Below are positions 39,211 to 49,570 of a stretch of 64,000 bases of DNA, in pieces. Position 1 is the stretch's first letter, and each line of letters opens with the position of its first letter. A program made the position numbers and the translations under genes. The DNA is from Raineyella sp. W15-4 (lineage in GTDB: Bacteria > Actinomycetota > Actinomycetes > Propionibacteriales > Propionibacteriaceae), in assembly GCF_033170155.1 (NCBI RefSeq), contig NZ_CP137079.1:2418001-2482000 (forward strand). Reading direction: 5' to 3'. The notes under the pieces were generated by a model. The model worked only from the letters and a program-made list of their open reading frames with translations, did not search any database and was not told the DNA's origin.

Positions 39211-40668
39211 TCAGGCCTGGCCCAGTCCCCGTGCCGCGCGGGCGAAGTCGTCGCCGCGGGCCGCGTAGTCCGGCCACATGTCCCTGCTGGCGCAGCCGGG
39301 CGCCAACAGGACCGTGTCGCCGGGCCGGGCCATCCGTGAGGCGGCGGCCACGACCCGGGCCATGACCTCAGTGTCCGTCGAATCGAAGACTTCGACCGGG
39401 ACGTCGGGGGCGTGTCGGCGCAGCGCCTCGGCGATCACCTCCCGGTCGACACCGAGCAGCACCGCACCGCGCAGCCGCCCGGCGACGCCGGCGACGAGGT
39501 CGTCGAACTCCGTCCCCTTGGCCTGCCCGCCGGCGACCCAGACGACCGGGTCGAAGGCCATCAACGAGGCGTGGGCGGCGTGCGGGTTGGTCGCCTTGGA
39601 GTCGTCGACGTAGCGCACCCCGCCGACCTCCGCCACGGTCTGGATCCGGTGGCCACCGAGGTGCAGGGCCCGCAGGCCATCCCGGACGGCCCGGGCGGGC
39701 ACCCCGTAGGAGCGGGCCAGGGCGGCGGCGGCCAACGCGTTGGCCACGTTGTGCGGGGCGTACGGCTGCACGTCGGAGACCGCGGCGAGCTCCAGCGCGG
39801 AGGTCCGGCGCTGCTCCACGAAGGCCCGGTCGACGATCAGGTCGTCGACCACGCCGACCATCGACGGGCCGGGGATGCCGAGGGTGAAGCCGATCGCCCG
39901 GGCGCCCTCGGTGACCTCGGCGTCCTCGACCATCCGCTCGGTCTCCGGGTCGGCGACGTTGTAGACGCAGGAGTGGGTGACCCGCTGGTAGATCCGGGCC
40001 TTGTCGGCGGCGTACTCGGCCATCGAGGGGTACCACTCGAGGTGGTCCTGCTCGACGTTGAGGACGGCCGCGGAGTGCAGCGCCAGGCTGTTCGACCAGT
40101 GCAGCTGGAAGCTGGACAGCTCGACAGCCAGCGCGTCGTACGGCTCCGGGTCGAGCACGGTCTCCATCACCGGCTTGCCGATGTTGCCGCAGGCGACCGC
40201 CCGCAGACCGGCGGCCTGCAGCATCGACTCCAGCATCTGGGTGGTGGTCGTCTTGCCGTTGGTGCCGGTGACGGCGAGCCAGGCGGGTGCCCGCTCGGGG
40301 TCCTGGAGCCGCCAGGCGAGCTCCACCTCGCCGTAGATCGGCACCCCGCGCAGCGCGGCCTGGGCCAGCAGCGGGGTGGTCGGCCGCCAGCCGGGCGAGG
40401 TGACGACCAGGTCGACCTCGTCGGGCAGGGCGGCGGTGGCGCCCGGGCCGAGCCGGACGACGGCGCCGAGCACCTCGAGGATCCGGCCCCGGTCGGTGGT
40501 CTTCTCGCTCGCGGAGTCGTCCAGCACGGTCACCCGCGCCCCGAACTCCAGCAGCGCGTCGGCGGCGGCGAACCCGGAGGTGCCCAGCCCGGCCACCACG
40601 ACGTGGGCCTGCGGCCAGGGCGAGAACCGGTCGGCGGTGTCGATCCAGTCGGGACGTACGCGGGTCAC
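39211..40668 (-). CDS. murD: UDP-MurNAc-L-Ala:D-Glu ligase
   Basis: 485 residues. Adds D-Glu. The ATP loop [24 protein letters not shown] and [13 protein letters not shown] are diagnostic. The GTG start at 40668 overlaps the mraY stop (GTGA). An in-frame upstream extension reaches 41799 but is antisense-like noise over mraY. Confidence 0.96.
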   Translation of the reverse strand: MTRVRPDWIDTADRFSPWPQAHVVVAGLGTSGFAAADALLEFGARVTVLDDSASEKTTDRGRILEVLGAVVRLGPGATAALPDEVDLVVTSPGWRPTTPLLAQAALRGVPIYGEVELAWRLQDPERAPAWLAVTGTNGKTTTTQMLESMLQAAGLRAVACGNIGKPVMETVLDPEPYDALAVELSSFQLHWSNSLALHSAAVLNVEQDHLEWYPSMAEYAADKARIYQRVTHSCVYNVADPETERMVEDAEVTEGARAIGFTLGIPGPSMVGVVDDLIVDRAFVEQRRTSALELAAVSDVQPYAPHNVANALAAAALARSYGVPARAVRDGLRALHLGGHRIQTVAEVGGVRYVDDSKATNPHAAHASLMAFDPVVWVAGGQAKGTEFDDLVAGVAGRLRGAVLLGVDREVIAEALRRHAPDVPVEVFDSTDTEVMARVVAAASRMARPGDTVLLAPGCASRDMWPDYAARGDDFARAARGLGQA

Positions 40669-41759
40669 TGGAGCCCCAATCCGGTCACCCATTCGCCGTA
40701 GAAGATGCCGATGCCGAGGGCGACGAAGCAGCCGGCGATGATCCAGAACCGGATCACGATGGTCACCTCGGACCAGCCGAGCATCTCGAAGTGGTGCTGC
40801 AGCGGCGCCATCTTGAACACCCGCCGCCCGGTGCCGGTCCGCCACCGGGTGAACTTGAACCAGCTGGTCTGGATCATCACCGACAGGGTGATGATGACGA
40901 ACAGGCCGCCGAGGATGACCAGCAGCAGTTCCGTCCGGCTGCAGATCGCCAGCCCCGCCAGCGCGCCACCGAGGGACAGCGACCCGGAGTCGCCCATGAA
41001 GATCTTCGCCGGCTTGGCGTTCCACCACAGGAAGCCGAAACAGGCGCCGGCGAGAGCCACCGCCACCACCGCCAGGTCGTGCGGGTTGCGGACGTTGTAG
41101 CAGGTCGCCGAGGCGGCCCCGCCCCAGGCGCAGGACTTGTTGTACTGCCACAGGTTGATCAGCGCGTACGCCGCGAAGACCATCGTCGAGGCCCCGGCGG
41201 CCAGACCGTCCAGCCCATCGGTGAGGTTGACCGCGTTGGAGGTGCCGAGGATCAGCAGCAGGAACCAGATCGCGGCCAGCACCAACGGCAGGCCCAGCCA
41301 GGGGATGTCGCGGAGGAAGGACACGAACGGGGAGGCGGGGGTGACCCCGCGCTCGTCGGGGAAGTTGAGGGCGAGCACTCCGAAGAGCACCGCGACGGCG
41401 GTCTGGCCGGCCAGCTTCTGCCACGGGGTGAGACCGAGCGACCGCTTGTTGGAGATCTTGATCCAGTCGTCGAGGAAGCCGACGATGCCGGTGCCGACGA
41501 AGAGCAGCAGGACCAGCAGCGCGCTGACCGACGGCGGCTTCCAGGTGACCAGGTGGGCCAGGCCGTAGGCGAGGACGACCGCGATGATGATCACGATCCC
41601 GCCCATCGTCGGCGTGCCACGCTTGGTGTGGTGCGAGGTCGGCCCGTCGTCGCGGATGAACTGTCCGTAGCCCTTCCGCACCAGCACCCCGATGGCCGCC
41701 CTGGTGCCCAGCAGCGTGCCCACCAGGGCCATGGCACCGGCCAGCAGGATCGTCGTCAA
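40665..41759 (-). CDS. mraY: Phospho-MurNAc-pentapeptide transferase MraY
   Basis: 364 residues, about ten membrane segments. Transfers phospho-MurNAc-pentapeptide to undecaprenyl phosphate to give lipid I. The catalytic signatures [31 protein letters not shown] and FMGDSGSL are intact. Start and stop overlap murF and murD by 4 nt each. Confidence 0.97.
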   Translation of the reverse strand: MTTILLAGAMALVGTLLGTRAAIGVLVRKGYGQFIRDDGPTSHHTKRGTPTMGGIVIIIAVVLAYGLAHLVTWKPPSVSALLVLLLFVGTGIVGFLDDWIKISNKRSLGLTPWQKLAGQTAVAVLFGVLALNFPDERGVTPASPFVSFLRDIPWLGLPLVLAAIWFLLLILGTSNAVNLTDGLDGLAAGASTMVFAAYALINLWQYNKSCAWGGAASATCYNVRNPHDLAVVAVALAGACFGFLWWNAKPAKIFMGDSGSLSLGGALAGLAICSRTELLLVILGGLFVIITLSVMIQTSWFKFTRWRTGTGRRVFKMAPLQHHFEMLGWSEVTIVIRFWIIAGCFVALGIGIFYGEWVTGLGLQ

Positions 41760-43282
41760 CGTACGCCTCCAGTCTCGTCAGCATCCTTCGCCGTGGCACC
41801 GCCGGCGGCGTCCTGACTCGCCGTGGCTCCGCCGGCGGCAGCCAGCTCGTCGGCCACGGTCTCCAGGGCCAGGCCGCGGGAGGCCTTCACCAGGACCACG
41901 TCCGCGGCCCCCAGTGGCGTCGCGGCCGTGACCAGGGCGAACCTATCAGCTGCCACCGATGCCCGGATGCCACCGCTCGCGGCGGTGGCGCCACGGACGA
42001 CGTCGCCGGCGAAGTCGCCGACGGCGACCACGTCGGTGATGCCCAACTCGGCCGCCAACGCCCCGATCCGGCGGTGTTCCCCGGCCGCGTCGGGCCCGAG
42101 TTCACGCATGTCGCCGATCAGCGCCCAGGTCCGGGCACGCGGGTCGCGCGCCCGCCGGGCCGTGCCGAGCCGGGCGAGCGTCCGCAGCCCGCTGGCCATC
42201 GAGTCCGGGTTGGCGTTGTAGCTGTCGTTGAGGATGACGGGGCCGTCGGCGCGCTCGTGCAGCTCCATCCGCCACGGCGACCGGGCCCGGGCCGCGGACA
42301 GGGCGGCGGCGATCCGGGCGCCGTCCAGCCCCAGGGCGTACGCTGCCGCGGCGGCCGCCAGCGAGTTCGGCACCTGGTGGGCGCCGAGCAGGCTCAGGGC
42401 GACCGGGAACTCCGCGGTGGCGCCGCGGCCCTCCAGGTGCAGCGTGTAGCGGTGCCGGTCCAGCTCGTCGGCCTCGACGTCGGTGGCCCAGACCAGGATC
42501 TCGCCGCCGTCGGCGGGCCGGTCCCCCACGGCGAACCGGGCGAGGTGGCCGCGGGTGCGGGCGGCCATCGCGCTCACCCGGGGGTCGTCCCCGTTGAGGA
42601 CGGCCCAGCCGTGCTCGTCGAGCGCCTCGACGAGCTCGCCCTTGGCCCGGGCGATGGTGTCCTGGGAGCCGAACTCACCGAGGTGGGCGTGTCCGACGTT
42701 GAGCACCACACCGACCGTCGGCGGGGTGATCGAGCAGAGGTAGGCGACGTGGCCCAGGGCGCGGGCACCCATCTCGGCGATCAGGTAACGGGTGGCGTCG
42801 TCGCACCGGGTGGCGGTGAGCGGGGCGCCGATCTCGTTGTTGAAGGAGCCCACCGGGGCGACCGTCGGGCCGGCGGTCGTGAGCACCTGGGCGATCAGGT
42901 CCTTGGTCGAGGTCTTGCCGGAGGAGCCGGTGACGCCGACCACCGACAGCTCCGGGCTGGTGTCCACCACGTGCCGGGCCAGCGCCGCCAGGGCCCGCTG
43001 CGGGTCGTCGACGACCAGGCACGGCACGCCGCCGCCCGGCACCGGTCGCTGGGTGATGGCGGCGACCGCTCCGGCGGCGACCGCAGCGGCCACGTAGTCG
43101 TGGCCGTCGACGCGTTCCCCGGGGAAGGCGACGAACAGTGCGCCCGGGGTGGCCCGCCGGGAGTCGATCACCACGTCCGGACCGACGACGAGGCCCTCGA
43201 CGGCCGCCGGGTCCACCCCCTCCGGCGGGACGAGGTGGGCGCCGATCGCGGTGGCGATCTCGGTCAGGGAACGGGGTTGCAC
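41756..43282 (-). CDS. murF: UDP-MurNAc-tripeptide:D-Ala-D-Ala ligase
   Basis: 508 residues. Adds D-Ala-D-Ala to complete the stem pentapeptide. [15 protein letters not shown] is the ATP loop; [14 protein letters not shown] and [11 protein letters not shown] are MurF motifs. The C terminus has a 20-residue repetitive Ala/Gly/Thr tail (two GGATA blocks). The GTG at 43282 has GGAGG 6 nt upstream, inside the end of murE. Confidence 0.95.
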   Translation of the reverse strand: MQPRSLTEIATAIGAHLVPPEGVDPAAVEGLVVGPDVVIDSRRATPGALFVAFPGERVDGHDYVAAAVAAGAVAAITQRPVPGGGVPCLVVDDPQRALAALARHVVDTSPELSVVGVTGSSGKTSTKDLIAQVLTTAGPTVAPVGSFNNEIGAPLTATRCDDATRYLIAEMGARALGHVAYLCSITPPTVGVVLNVGHAHLGEFGSQDTIARAKGELVEALDEHGWAVLNGDDPRVSAMAARTRGHLARFAVGDRPADGGEILVWATDVEADELDRHRYTLHLEGRGATAEFPVALSLLGAHQVPNSLAAAAAAYALGLDGARIAAALSAARARSPWRMELHERADGPVILNDSYNANPDSMASGLRTLARLGTARRARDPRARTWALIGDMRELGPDAAGEHRRIGALAAELGITDVVAVGDFAGDVVRGATAASGGIRASVAADRFALVTAATPLGAADVVLVKASRGLALETVADELAAAGGATASQDAAGGATAKDADETGGVR

Positions 43283-43283
43283 G

Positions 43284-44879
43284 TCAGTCCTCCACAGTGC
43301 GCCAGGCGGTACGGATGGCCTCGACATCGTCGAAGGGAATGACGCGTTCCCCGACGATCTGGCCCTGTTCGTGGCCCTTGCCGAGCACGGCGACGGTGTC
43401 GTCCGGTCCGGCGAGCCGCAGTGCGGTGGTGATGGCGTCGGCGCGCTCGCCGCCGTCGAGGACCTCGACGGTGCGGGCGTGGCCGGGTCGGGCCGCGTCG
43501 ACCGCCCCGGACCGCAATGCGGCGGTGGCGCCGGCCAGTACAGCGGCGCGGATCGCCGGGGGCTGCTCGGAGCGCGGGTTGTCGTCGGTGACGATGACGA
43601 GGTCGGCCCAGGTGGCGGCGGCGGCACCCATCGGGCCGCGCTTCTCGTGGTCCCGGTCGCCGCCGCAGCCGAGGACGGCGATCACCCGCCCGGTGGAGCG
43701 CTGGGCGAGGGCCTCCAGGGCCGAGGAGACCGCCTGGGGGGTGTGGGCGAAGTCGACGACGGCCAGCGGGGCGTCGGCACCGAGGTCCACGGTCTGCATC
43801 CGGCCGGGCACCTGGGCGGTGGCGAGACCGGGCAGCGCGGCCCGGACGTCGACGCCGGTCATCGCCAGCATCGCCGCGCAGGTGACGGCGTTGCGGGCGT
43901 TGAACAGCCCGGGCAGCCCCACCTCGAGGTCGAGCGGGCCGGCCGGGGTGCGGACCGCCACCCGGGACCCGCCGGCCGGCAGCGGTACGACCCGGTGGGC
44001 GTACCAGTCGGCGGCCGGATCGGCGAAGCTCGTGGTCCACACCCGCTCCAGCACCCCGCGGGTCTCCCGGGCGAGCCGGGCGCCCCACTCGTCGTCGACA
44101 CTGATCACCGCGGTACGGGTGTGCTCGGGACGGAACAGGCTCGCCTTGGCCCGGAAGTAGTCCTCCATCGTCGGGTGGAAGTCGAGGTGGTCACGACCCA
44201 GATTGGTGAACGCGGCGACGGCGAACGGCACCGCCTCGACCCGTTCGAAGACCATCGCGTGCGAGGACACCTCCATCGCCACCGCGTCCGCCCCGGCCTC
44301 GCGCATCATCGCGAGCAGGCCGTGCAGGTCGACCGATTCCGGGGTGGTGATGGTGGTGCGGGAGGCGTCCAGGGAGCGTTCGCCGACCCGGAACCCGAGG
44401 GTGCCGATGGTGCCGGCGGTACGTCCCGCGGCGGTCAGGCCGGCGGCAAGCAGGACGGCGGTGGTGGTCTTGCCGTTGGTGCCGGTGATGCCGTACATGG
44501 TCAGCCGTTCCGCGGGCCGGCCGTAGACCTCGGCGGCCCAGTGGGCCATCACCGTCCGCGGCCGGTCCACCACGACGACCGGCAGTCCGTCGGCGGCCGG
44601 GTCGGCCGCCCCCGCCGGGTCGGTGAGGACGGCCAGCGCCCCCTGGGCCAGGGCCGAGGCCGCGAACCGGATGCCGTGGGTGCGGGTGCCGGCCAGGGCG
44701 ACGTACGCGTCCCCGGCGCGGACCTGCCGGGAGTCCAGGGTGATACCGCCGATGACCACCTCCGGGTCGGCACCGTGCAGCGCGGCCGGGTGGCCGAGGC
44801 CGTCGGACAGCGCGCAGAGCGCCGCCACCGTGGTGGGACAGGTGGAGCGGGGACGGAGCGGTCCGGTCGAGAGCGGCAC
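43284..44879 (-). CDS. murE: UDP-MurNAc-dipeptide:diaminopimelate ligase
   Basis: 531 residues. Adds the third stem residue. [14 protein letters not shown] is the ATP loop; the amino-acid specificity motif is DNPR (TDDNPRSEQ), indicating diaminopimelate rather than lysine. MurE cannot distinguish LL- from meso-DAP by this motif. GKGHEQGQ lies near the C terminus. The GTG at 44879 is the first start that includes the substrate domain. Confidence 0.95.
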   Translation of the reverse strand: MPLSTGPLRPRSTCPTTVAALCALSDGLGHPAALHGADPEVVIGGITLDSRQVRAGDAYVALAGTRTHGIRFAASALAQGALAVLTDPAGAADPAADGLPVVVVDRPRTVMAHWAAEVYGRPAERLTMYGITGTNGKTTTAVLLAAGLTAAGRTAGTIGTLGFRVGERSLDASRTTITTPESVDLHGLLAMMREAGADAVAMEVSSHAMVFERVEAVPFAVAAFTNLGRDHLDFHPTMEDYFRAKASLFRPEHTRTAVISVDDEWGARLARETRGVLERVWTTSFADPAADWYAHRVVPLPAGGSRVAVRTPAGPLDLEVGLPGLFNARNAVTCAAMLAMTGVDVRAALPGLATAQVPGRMQTVDLGADAPLAVVDFAHTPQAVSSALEALAQRSTGRVIAVLGCGGDRDHEKRGPMGAAAATWADLVIVTDDNPRSEQPPAIRAAVLAGATAALRSGAVDAARPGHARTVEVLDGGERADAITTALRLAGPDDTVAVLGKGHEQGQIVGERVIPFDDVEAIRTAWRTVED

Positions 44880-44956
44880 AGTCAGACCGTACCCATCCGG
44901 GGACGGCCGACGCGATCCGACCAGTGGTCGGCGGGGACGTACGGCATGTGGCATCC

Positions 44957-47203
44957 TCACCAGTCGAGCTTGGCGACGGGGGCCTTGGTGGTCGACGGCA
45001 GCACGCCGTAGCGCGGCAGGGCGTACTGCATGATCTCCTTGTACGCCGGGCCGGCGACGGTGGAGCCGTAGTGGCCGTTGACCGGGTTGTCCACCACGAC
45101 GTAGGTGAGGATCTGCGGATCCTCGGCCGGGGCGGCGCCGATGTAGCCGGCGGTGTAGCCGACGTACTTGCCGGAGGTCTGGTCGTAGCGCTGCGCGGTC
45201 GCGGTCTTGCCGACGGAACGGTAGCCGGGCAGGGCCATCTGCGCGCCGGTGCCGCCGCTGCCGGTGACCGCCTCCATCATCTGGGTGACCGTCCGGGAGG
45301 CCTGCTCGCTGATCACCCGCCGGGGCTGCGGCCGGTCGAGGGCGACCGTCTTGCCGTCCGCGTCGGTGGCCGACTTCACGATGGTCGGGGTGTTGTAGAC
45401 CCCGTCGTTGAGGATCCCGGCGACCGCGGCCGCGAGCTGCAGGCCGGTCACCGACAGGCCCTGGCCGAAGGCCACCTGGTCGCGGGAGTAGTCCGCCAGG
45501 GTGGACTTCGGGGCCCAGCCGGACGCTTCGCCCGGCAGCTCGACACCGGTCTGCTGGCCGAGCCCGAAGCTCTGCAGGTGGCTGATCAGGTCGGCCTTGG
45601 GCATCTGCCGGGCCAGCTGCACGGTGCCGATGTTGGAGGACTGGGCGAGCACCCCGCTGGCGGTGAGCCGCAGGTCGCCGTGGGACTCCGAGTCGTTGAT
45701 GGTCAGGTCGGCAGACTTGAGCGTGGAGGGCACGTACACCTGGGTGTCGGGGGTGATCCAGCCACCGTCGGCGAGGGCGGCGAAGGTCAGCACCTTCTCC
45801 ACCGAGCCCGGCTCCAGGGAGTCGCTGATCGCCCGGTTGCCCATGTTGTCGGCCTTGGCGTTCTTCAGGTCCGAGGAGTCGAACGACGGGTAGTTGGCCA
45901 TCGCGAGGATCTCGCCGGTCTTGATGTTCATCACGATGGCGTACCCGAAGTGGGCCTTGCTGGCGTCGACGACCTTCTTCAGCGACTGTTCGGCGGTCCA
46001 CTGCAGCTCCGAGTCCAGGGTCAGCTGGTAGCTGACCCCGTTCTCCGCGGGGGTGATCTCGTTGGTGCCCAGCGGGATCTTCGTGCCGGCCGGGGAGCTC
46101 TGGTAGACCTCCACGCCGTCCTTGCCGGCCAACTGCTTGTCCTGGGCGTACTCGAAGCCGTACGCGCCGCTGCGGTAGACACCGTCGTCGTCCTGCTTGA
46201 GGACGCCCACCACGTTCGAGGCGACGGAACCGCCCGGGTAGCTGCGGATGGAGTTCGTCGAGGTCCAGATCCCCCCCGCGTACTGCTTGTTGTCCCCGGC
46301 GGTGGCCAGGTCGGCCCGGATCAGGTCGTACGTGTGGGCCGGCACCTGGCGCTTGATCATCGCGTAGCGGGTGTTCGCCCGGGTGAGCGGCTCCAGATAG
46401 TCGGATGCGTTGCCGCCCAGGTACTTGGCCAGGATCGCCGCGATGGCATCGGCGTGCGGGCCGGTGGCCGTCGGGTCGGCGGTGATGTCGACCGCCGGGC
46501 TGGACTCGGCGAGCACCTGGCCGTTGCGGTCGGTGATCGTCCCCCGGACCGCGGGCAGCGGCTGGCTGCGCTTGACCAGGGAGGCTGCCTGGGCGGCGTA
46601 CGCCTGCGGGTCGAGGCCCTGGATCTGGACCAGCCGGGCGCTGGAGAAGAGCGTGGCGCAGACGACCAGGACGACCAGCACCTTGATCCGGCCGGGGGTG
46701 CGGCCCCGGCCGAGGGGCTTGCGGAGCAGCGCCTGCAGCGAGAACCGTCGGGGCGCGTCGGTGCCCGCCCGGTGCCGGCCGGCTCGGTGCTGGTCCGCGC
46801 GACGCTGATCTGCACGGCGCTGATCTGCACGGCGCTGATCTGCACGGCGCTGATCCGTGCGCGGCCGCTCGGTGCGGCGGTGCTCCCCCGCCGACCGACG
46901 GTCGGAGCCACCACGGGTCCCCGGGACCCGGGTGGCCGCCGTGGTGCGGTCGACTGCGGCGGCGCGGCGCGAGGTGGGCCGGCCGCGATCGGCGGTGCCG
47001 GGACGGGTCCCGCTGTCACGCCGGGCGCCGTCGTGGTGCCGGGTCCCGGGAGCCGGGGCGGGCCGGGCCGAGCGGCCCTGTCCGGCCGGGGCCGGCCGGC
47101 GGTCCGCACGGTCGGCGCTGCGCCCACGGTCGCGATCGGCGTCCCGGGGGCGTCCCCGGGGCGGTTGGTCGCGGTCGGCGCTGCGGCGGCGGTTCTCCGG
47201 CAT
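44957..47203 (-). CDS. ftsI: Septal peptidoglycan transpeptidase FtsI (class B PBP)
   Basis: About 748 residues. A 170-residue Arg/Asp/Gly-rich cytoplasmic tail carries five RADQR-type pentapeptide repeats. It precedes one membrane segment, the PBP dimerisation domain and the transpeptidase domain. Catalytic motifs are SVEK (near residue 467; EPGSVEK) and SSN (near 524). The third motif reads KTAT (near 665) where almost all relatives have KTGT. FtsI cross-links septal peptidoglycan together with FtsW. I prefer ATG 47203 (AGGGG 8 nt upstream) to ATG 47209 or GTG 47212, which overlap the ftsL stop. Confidence 0.93.
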   Translation of the reverse strand: MPENRRRSADRDQPPRGRPRDADRDRGRSADRADRRPAPAGQGRSARPAPAPGTRHHDGARRDSGTRPGTADRGRPTSRRAAAVDRTTAATRVPGTRGGSDRRSAGEHRRTERPRTDQRRADQRRADQRRADQRRADQHRAGRHRAGTDAPRRFSLQALLRKPLGRGRTPGRIKVLVVLVVCATLFSSARLVQIQGLDPQAYAAQAASLVKRSQPLPAVRGTITDRNGQVLAESSPAVDITADPTATGPHADAIAAILAKYLGGNASDYLEPLTRANTRYAMIKRQVPAHTYDLIRADLATAGDNKQYAGGIWTSTNSIRSYPGGSVASNVVGVLKQDDDGVYRSGAYGFEYAQDKQLAGKDGVEVYQSSPAGTKIPLGTNEITPAENGVSYQLTLDSELQWTAEQSLKKVVDASKAHFGYAIVMNIKTGEILAMANYPSFDSSDLKNAKADNMGNRAISDSLEPGSVEKVLTFAALADGGWITPDTQVYVPSTLKSADLTINDSESHGDLRLTASGVLAQSSNIGTVQLARQMPKADLISHLQSFGLGQQTGVELPGEASGWAPKSTLADYSRDQVAFGQGLSVTGLQLAAAVAGILNDGVYNTPTIVKSATDADGKTVALDRPQPRRVISEQASRTVTQMMEAVTGSGGTGAQMALPGYRSVGKTATAQRYDQTSGKYVGYTAGYIGAAPAEDPQILTYVVVDNPVNGHYGSTVAGPAYKEIMQYALPRYGVLPSTTKAPVAKLDW
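46787..46861 (-). repeat. 15-bp tandem repeats in the ftsI N-terminal region
   Basis: Five copies of a 15-bp unit (plus-strand core CTGATCTGCACGGCG) encoding RTDQR, RADQR x3 and RADQH, followed by degenerate copies. The three central units are nearly identical at DNA level, a recent-slippage pattern. Confidence 0.9.
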
Positions 47204-47208
47204 GGTCA

Positions 47209-47790
47209 TCACCCCTGGGTCGGTGCGACGGGTTGTGGGGTCGGCGTGGACGGGGACGGGGACCCCGACGCTGCGGAGGACGCCGCGGCCTCCGGTGACG
47301 CGGAGGACTGCGCGGAAGGCTGGCTGGAGGGCTGCGGCTGGGCGGCCGTCGTGGCCTGGGACTTCAGCCCGGCGTACGGACCACCGCCGGTCGCCGGCTT
47401 GGCGTCGCCCGCCACCGTGCCGCTGGGCACCGTCACGAACCCCGGCGTGGTGTCCGGGACCATGCCCATGTCGACGGCGCGCTGGGCCAGCTGCGCCGAC
47501 GACGAGGTGCGGGCGAGCTGCTGTTGCAGGTCGGCCTGCTCGTTCGTGAGGACCTGTTCCTGCGCGGCCAGCGTCCGCAGCTGGAAGGCCTGGTTCTGCA
47601 GGGTGACGTTGAGCATCAGCAGCAGCGTGGTGCCGACCACGACGACACCGATCAGCAGCGTCCAGAAGGATCGCTGGGAGATCCTGGCGGCGAGCCGCGG
47701 GACCACCTGCAGCTGGGCACGCCGCCGTTGGGCGGCTGCCGCGAAACCGGTACGGGACCCCCAGGCGGCCGGGGAGAGCAGGGCACTCAT
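47209..47790 (-). CDS. ftsL: FtsL-like septum formation initiator protein
   Basis: 193 residues. One membrane segment ([20 protein letters not shown]) is followed by a coiled coil ([20 protein letters not shown]), the bitopic layout of FtsL/DivIC. An unusually long Pro/Ser/Ala-rich tail of about 80 residues ends the protein. FtsL scaffolds FtsQ and activates FtsWI. Both ends overlap neighbours by 4 nt. Sequence conservation is weak in this family, so the call leans on position and topology. Confidence 0.85.
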   Translation of the reverse strand: MSALLSPAAWGSRTGFAAAAQRRRAQLQVVPRLAARISQRSFWTLLIGVVVVGTTLLLMLNVTLQNQAFQLRTLAAQEQVLTNEQADLQQQLARTSSSAQLAQRAVDMGMVPDTTPGFVTVPSGTVAGDAKPATGGGPYAGLKSQATTAAQPQPSSQPSAQSSASPEAAASSAASGSPSPSTPTPQPVAPTQG

Positions 47791-48848
47791 CGGGACTCCT
47801 TGATACGTCGGGCGGCTCGTAGTCGCGCCGAGGCGGCGCGCGGGTTGGTGGCGATCTCCTCGTCGGAGGGCCTTTCGGCCCCCTTGGTCAGCAGGGTGAA
47901 GGTGGGTTGCAGTTCGTCGGGCACGACGGGCAGGTCCCGCGGGGCCCGGCTGGTGGAGACGTCGCGGAGGGCATGCTTCACCAGCCGGTCCTCCAGCGAG
48001 TGGTAGGCGAGCACAGCGATCCGCCCGTCCACCGCGAGGCTGTCCAGCGCGGCGGGGAGCATCCCCTCCAGTGCCTCGAGCTCGCGGTTCACCTCGATCC
48101 GCAGCGCCTGGAAGGTGCGTTTCGCGGGGTGGCCCCCGGTGTGCCGGGCCGCCGCCGGGATCGCCCCGGCGATCACCTCGACCAGTCGGGCCGAGGTGAT
48201 GAACGGCGCCTCCTCCCGCGCCGCGACGATGGCCCGGGCGATCCGGCCGGCGAACCTCTCCTCGCCGTACCGGGACAGGATCCGGGCCAACTGTGGTGCC
48301 GGGTAGGTGTTGACGACGTCGGCGGCGGTCGGCCCCTCCTGCCCCATCCGCATGTCGAGGGGGGCGTCCACGGCGTACGCGAACCCGCGGTCGCGGGCAT
48401 CGATCTGCAGCGAGGAGAGCCCCAGGTCCGCCAGCACCGCCTCGACGCGGGCGATCCCCAGGTCGGCCAGGACCGTCCCGATCTCGTCGTAGACCGCCCG
48501 GACCCGGGTCACCCGGTCGCCGTAGCGGGCGAGGCGCTCCCCCGCGGTCGCCAACGCGTCGGGGTCCCGGTCCAGCCCGACCACCCGCGCACCGGGGCAG
48601 GCGTCGAGCAGTGCGGCGGTGTGGCCGCCGAGGCCGAGCGTGCAGTCGACGAGGACCGACCCCGGGCGTTCCAGTGCCGGGGCCAGCAGGGCGACGATCC
48701 GGTCACGCATCACCGGGAGGTGCACCGCCTCGGGGCGGGTCCGGCCGGCCTCGGCCGCGCCATCGGGGGTCGCCTCGCCGGCGGCCGCGTCGCGATCGGG
48801 GGTTGCGTCGTCATCAGGGGTCACGTCGGGTCGCCGCGTCGAAGCCAT
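47787..48848 (-). CDS. rsmH: 16S rRNA m4C1402 methyltransferase RsmH
   Basis: 353 residues. [19 protein letters not shown] is the SAM-binding motif; [29 protein letters not shown] and [14 protein letters not shown] are RsmH signatures. It N4-methylates C1402 in the 16S decoding site. An acidic 25-residue N-terminal extension precedes the [15 protein letters not shown] start of homology; the ATG at 48848 may be too early, but no better-supported start is visible. Confidence 0.95.
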   Translation of the reverse strand: MASTRRPDVTPDDDATPDRDAAAGEATPDGAAEAGRTRPEAVHLPVMRDRIVALLAPALERPGSVLVDCTLGLGGHTAALLDACPGARVVGLDRDPDALATAGERLARYGDRVTRVRAVYDEIGTVLADLGIARVEAVLADLGLSSLQIDARDRGFAYAVDAPLDMRMGQEGPTAADVVNTYPAPQLARILSRYGEERFAGRIARAIVAAREEAPFITSARLVEVIAGAIPAAARHTGGHPAKRTFQALRIEVNRELEALEGMLPAALDSLAVDGRIAVLAYHSLEDRLVKHALRDVSTSRAPRDLPVVPDELQPTFTLLTKGAERPSDEEIATNPRAASARLRAARRIKESR

Positions 48849-48953
48849 GGTGTCCGGTCCTGCCCTTCGGTTGCCCTCGCTCGTGTCGTTCCGCGCCCTC
48901 GACGCGGAGGGCCGTACGACCTGGTTCCGACCCGAGAGGTGCGGGAAGTGCCA

Positions 48954-48979
48954 CCTGACACAGGGGAAGTTGTGTCAGG
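48954..48979. promoter_or_regulatory. Hairpin between mraZ and rsmH
   Basis: CCTGACACA pairs perfectly with TGTGTCAGG (9 bp, 8-nt loop) within the 188-bp mraZ-rsmH spacer. It lacks a U-tract. It could be an attenuator, processing site or terminator that reduces expression downstream of mraZ. Confidence 0.45.
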
Positions 48980-49036
48980 GTGCTCACCCCTCGGGTCGGG
49001 GCCGGACCGTACGGCCTGTCCCGATCCCCCGGCGGC

Positions 49037-49465
49037 CTAGGCCCCCGGGAAAACTTCTTCGTTCATCTCGGCGAACGCCGATTCGTGCTCGGTGGAGTAC
49101 TCCTCCCACGCGGCGGCGTCCCAGATCTCGAGCCGGTTGATCACTCCGGTGACGACGATGTCCTTGTCGAGCCCTGCGTAGGCGCGCAGGTTCGACGGGA
49201 TCGTCACGCGTCCCTGCTTGTCAGGGACCTGGTCGAAGGCTGTCGCGGCCAGCATGCGCTGGTACTCGCGGACCTGTCGGACCGTCATCGGGGCGTCTGC
49301 CAACTCCTTCGTCCGTGCGGTGAACGCCTCGACGGTCTCGATCGTGAGACACCGATCCTGCGACCGGGCCACGACGATCCCGTTCTGGAGCTCCTCGCGG
49401 AACTTCGCCGGTAGGACGAAGCGGCCCTTCTCGTCGAGTTTCGGGGTGAATGTGCCGAGGAACAT
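49037..49465 (-). CDS. mraZ: Transcriptional regulator MraZ
   Basis: 142 residues. Two AbrB-like SpoVT half-domains are visible (FTPKLDEKGRFVLPAKFREEL and DKQGRVTIPSNLRAYAGL), each with the DxxGR motif. MraZ forms ring oligomers and represses its own dcw operon by binding repeated GTGG/TGGG boxes, which lie directly upstream (49490-49570). The ATG at 49465 is preceded by AGGGGGTGG. It is the first gene of the cluster. Confidence 0.96.
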   Translation of the reverse strand: MFLGTFTPKLDEKGRFVLPAKFREELQNGIVVARSQDRCLTIETVEAFTARTKELADAPMTVRQVREYQRMLAATAFDQVPDKQGRVTIPSNLRAYAGLDKDIVVTGVINRLEIWDAAAWEEYSTEHESAFAEMNEEVFPGA

Positions 49466-49489
49466 TTCGGCCACCCCCTGACCCGACCT

Positions 49490-49570
49490 TCTGGACCACT
49501 GCCCTCCACTTTCCCCCACCTTATGCCATTTCCCTCCACCCAGCCACCCTTCCGCTCCACCTTTCCCCAC
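49490..49570 (-). promoter_or_regulatory. MraZ-box array (GTGG repeats)
   Basis: On the minus strand, GTGG-type boxes begin about every 10 bp. Five in exact 10-bp register (GTGGAGGGAA, ATGGCATAAG, GTGGGGGAAA, GTGGAGGGCA, GTGGTCCAGA; 49539 down to 49490) are preceded by two more (GTGGGGAAAG, GTGGAGCGGA; 49570-49551) and one out of phase. A 10-bp period puts all boxes on one face of the helix, as expected for the MraZ ring. CATAAG inside the array may overlap a -10. Confidence 0.75.

Noticed and set aside
43284-46001. Extension of murE into the ftsI region
   Set aside because: The frame stays open only by chance over ftsI; MurE homology starts after the GTG at 44879.
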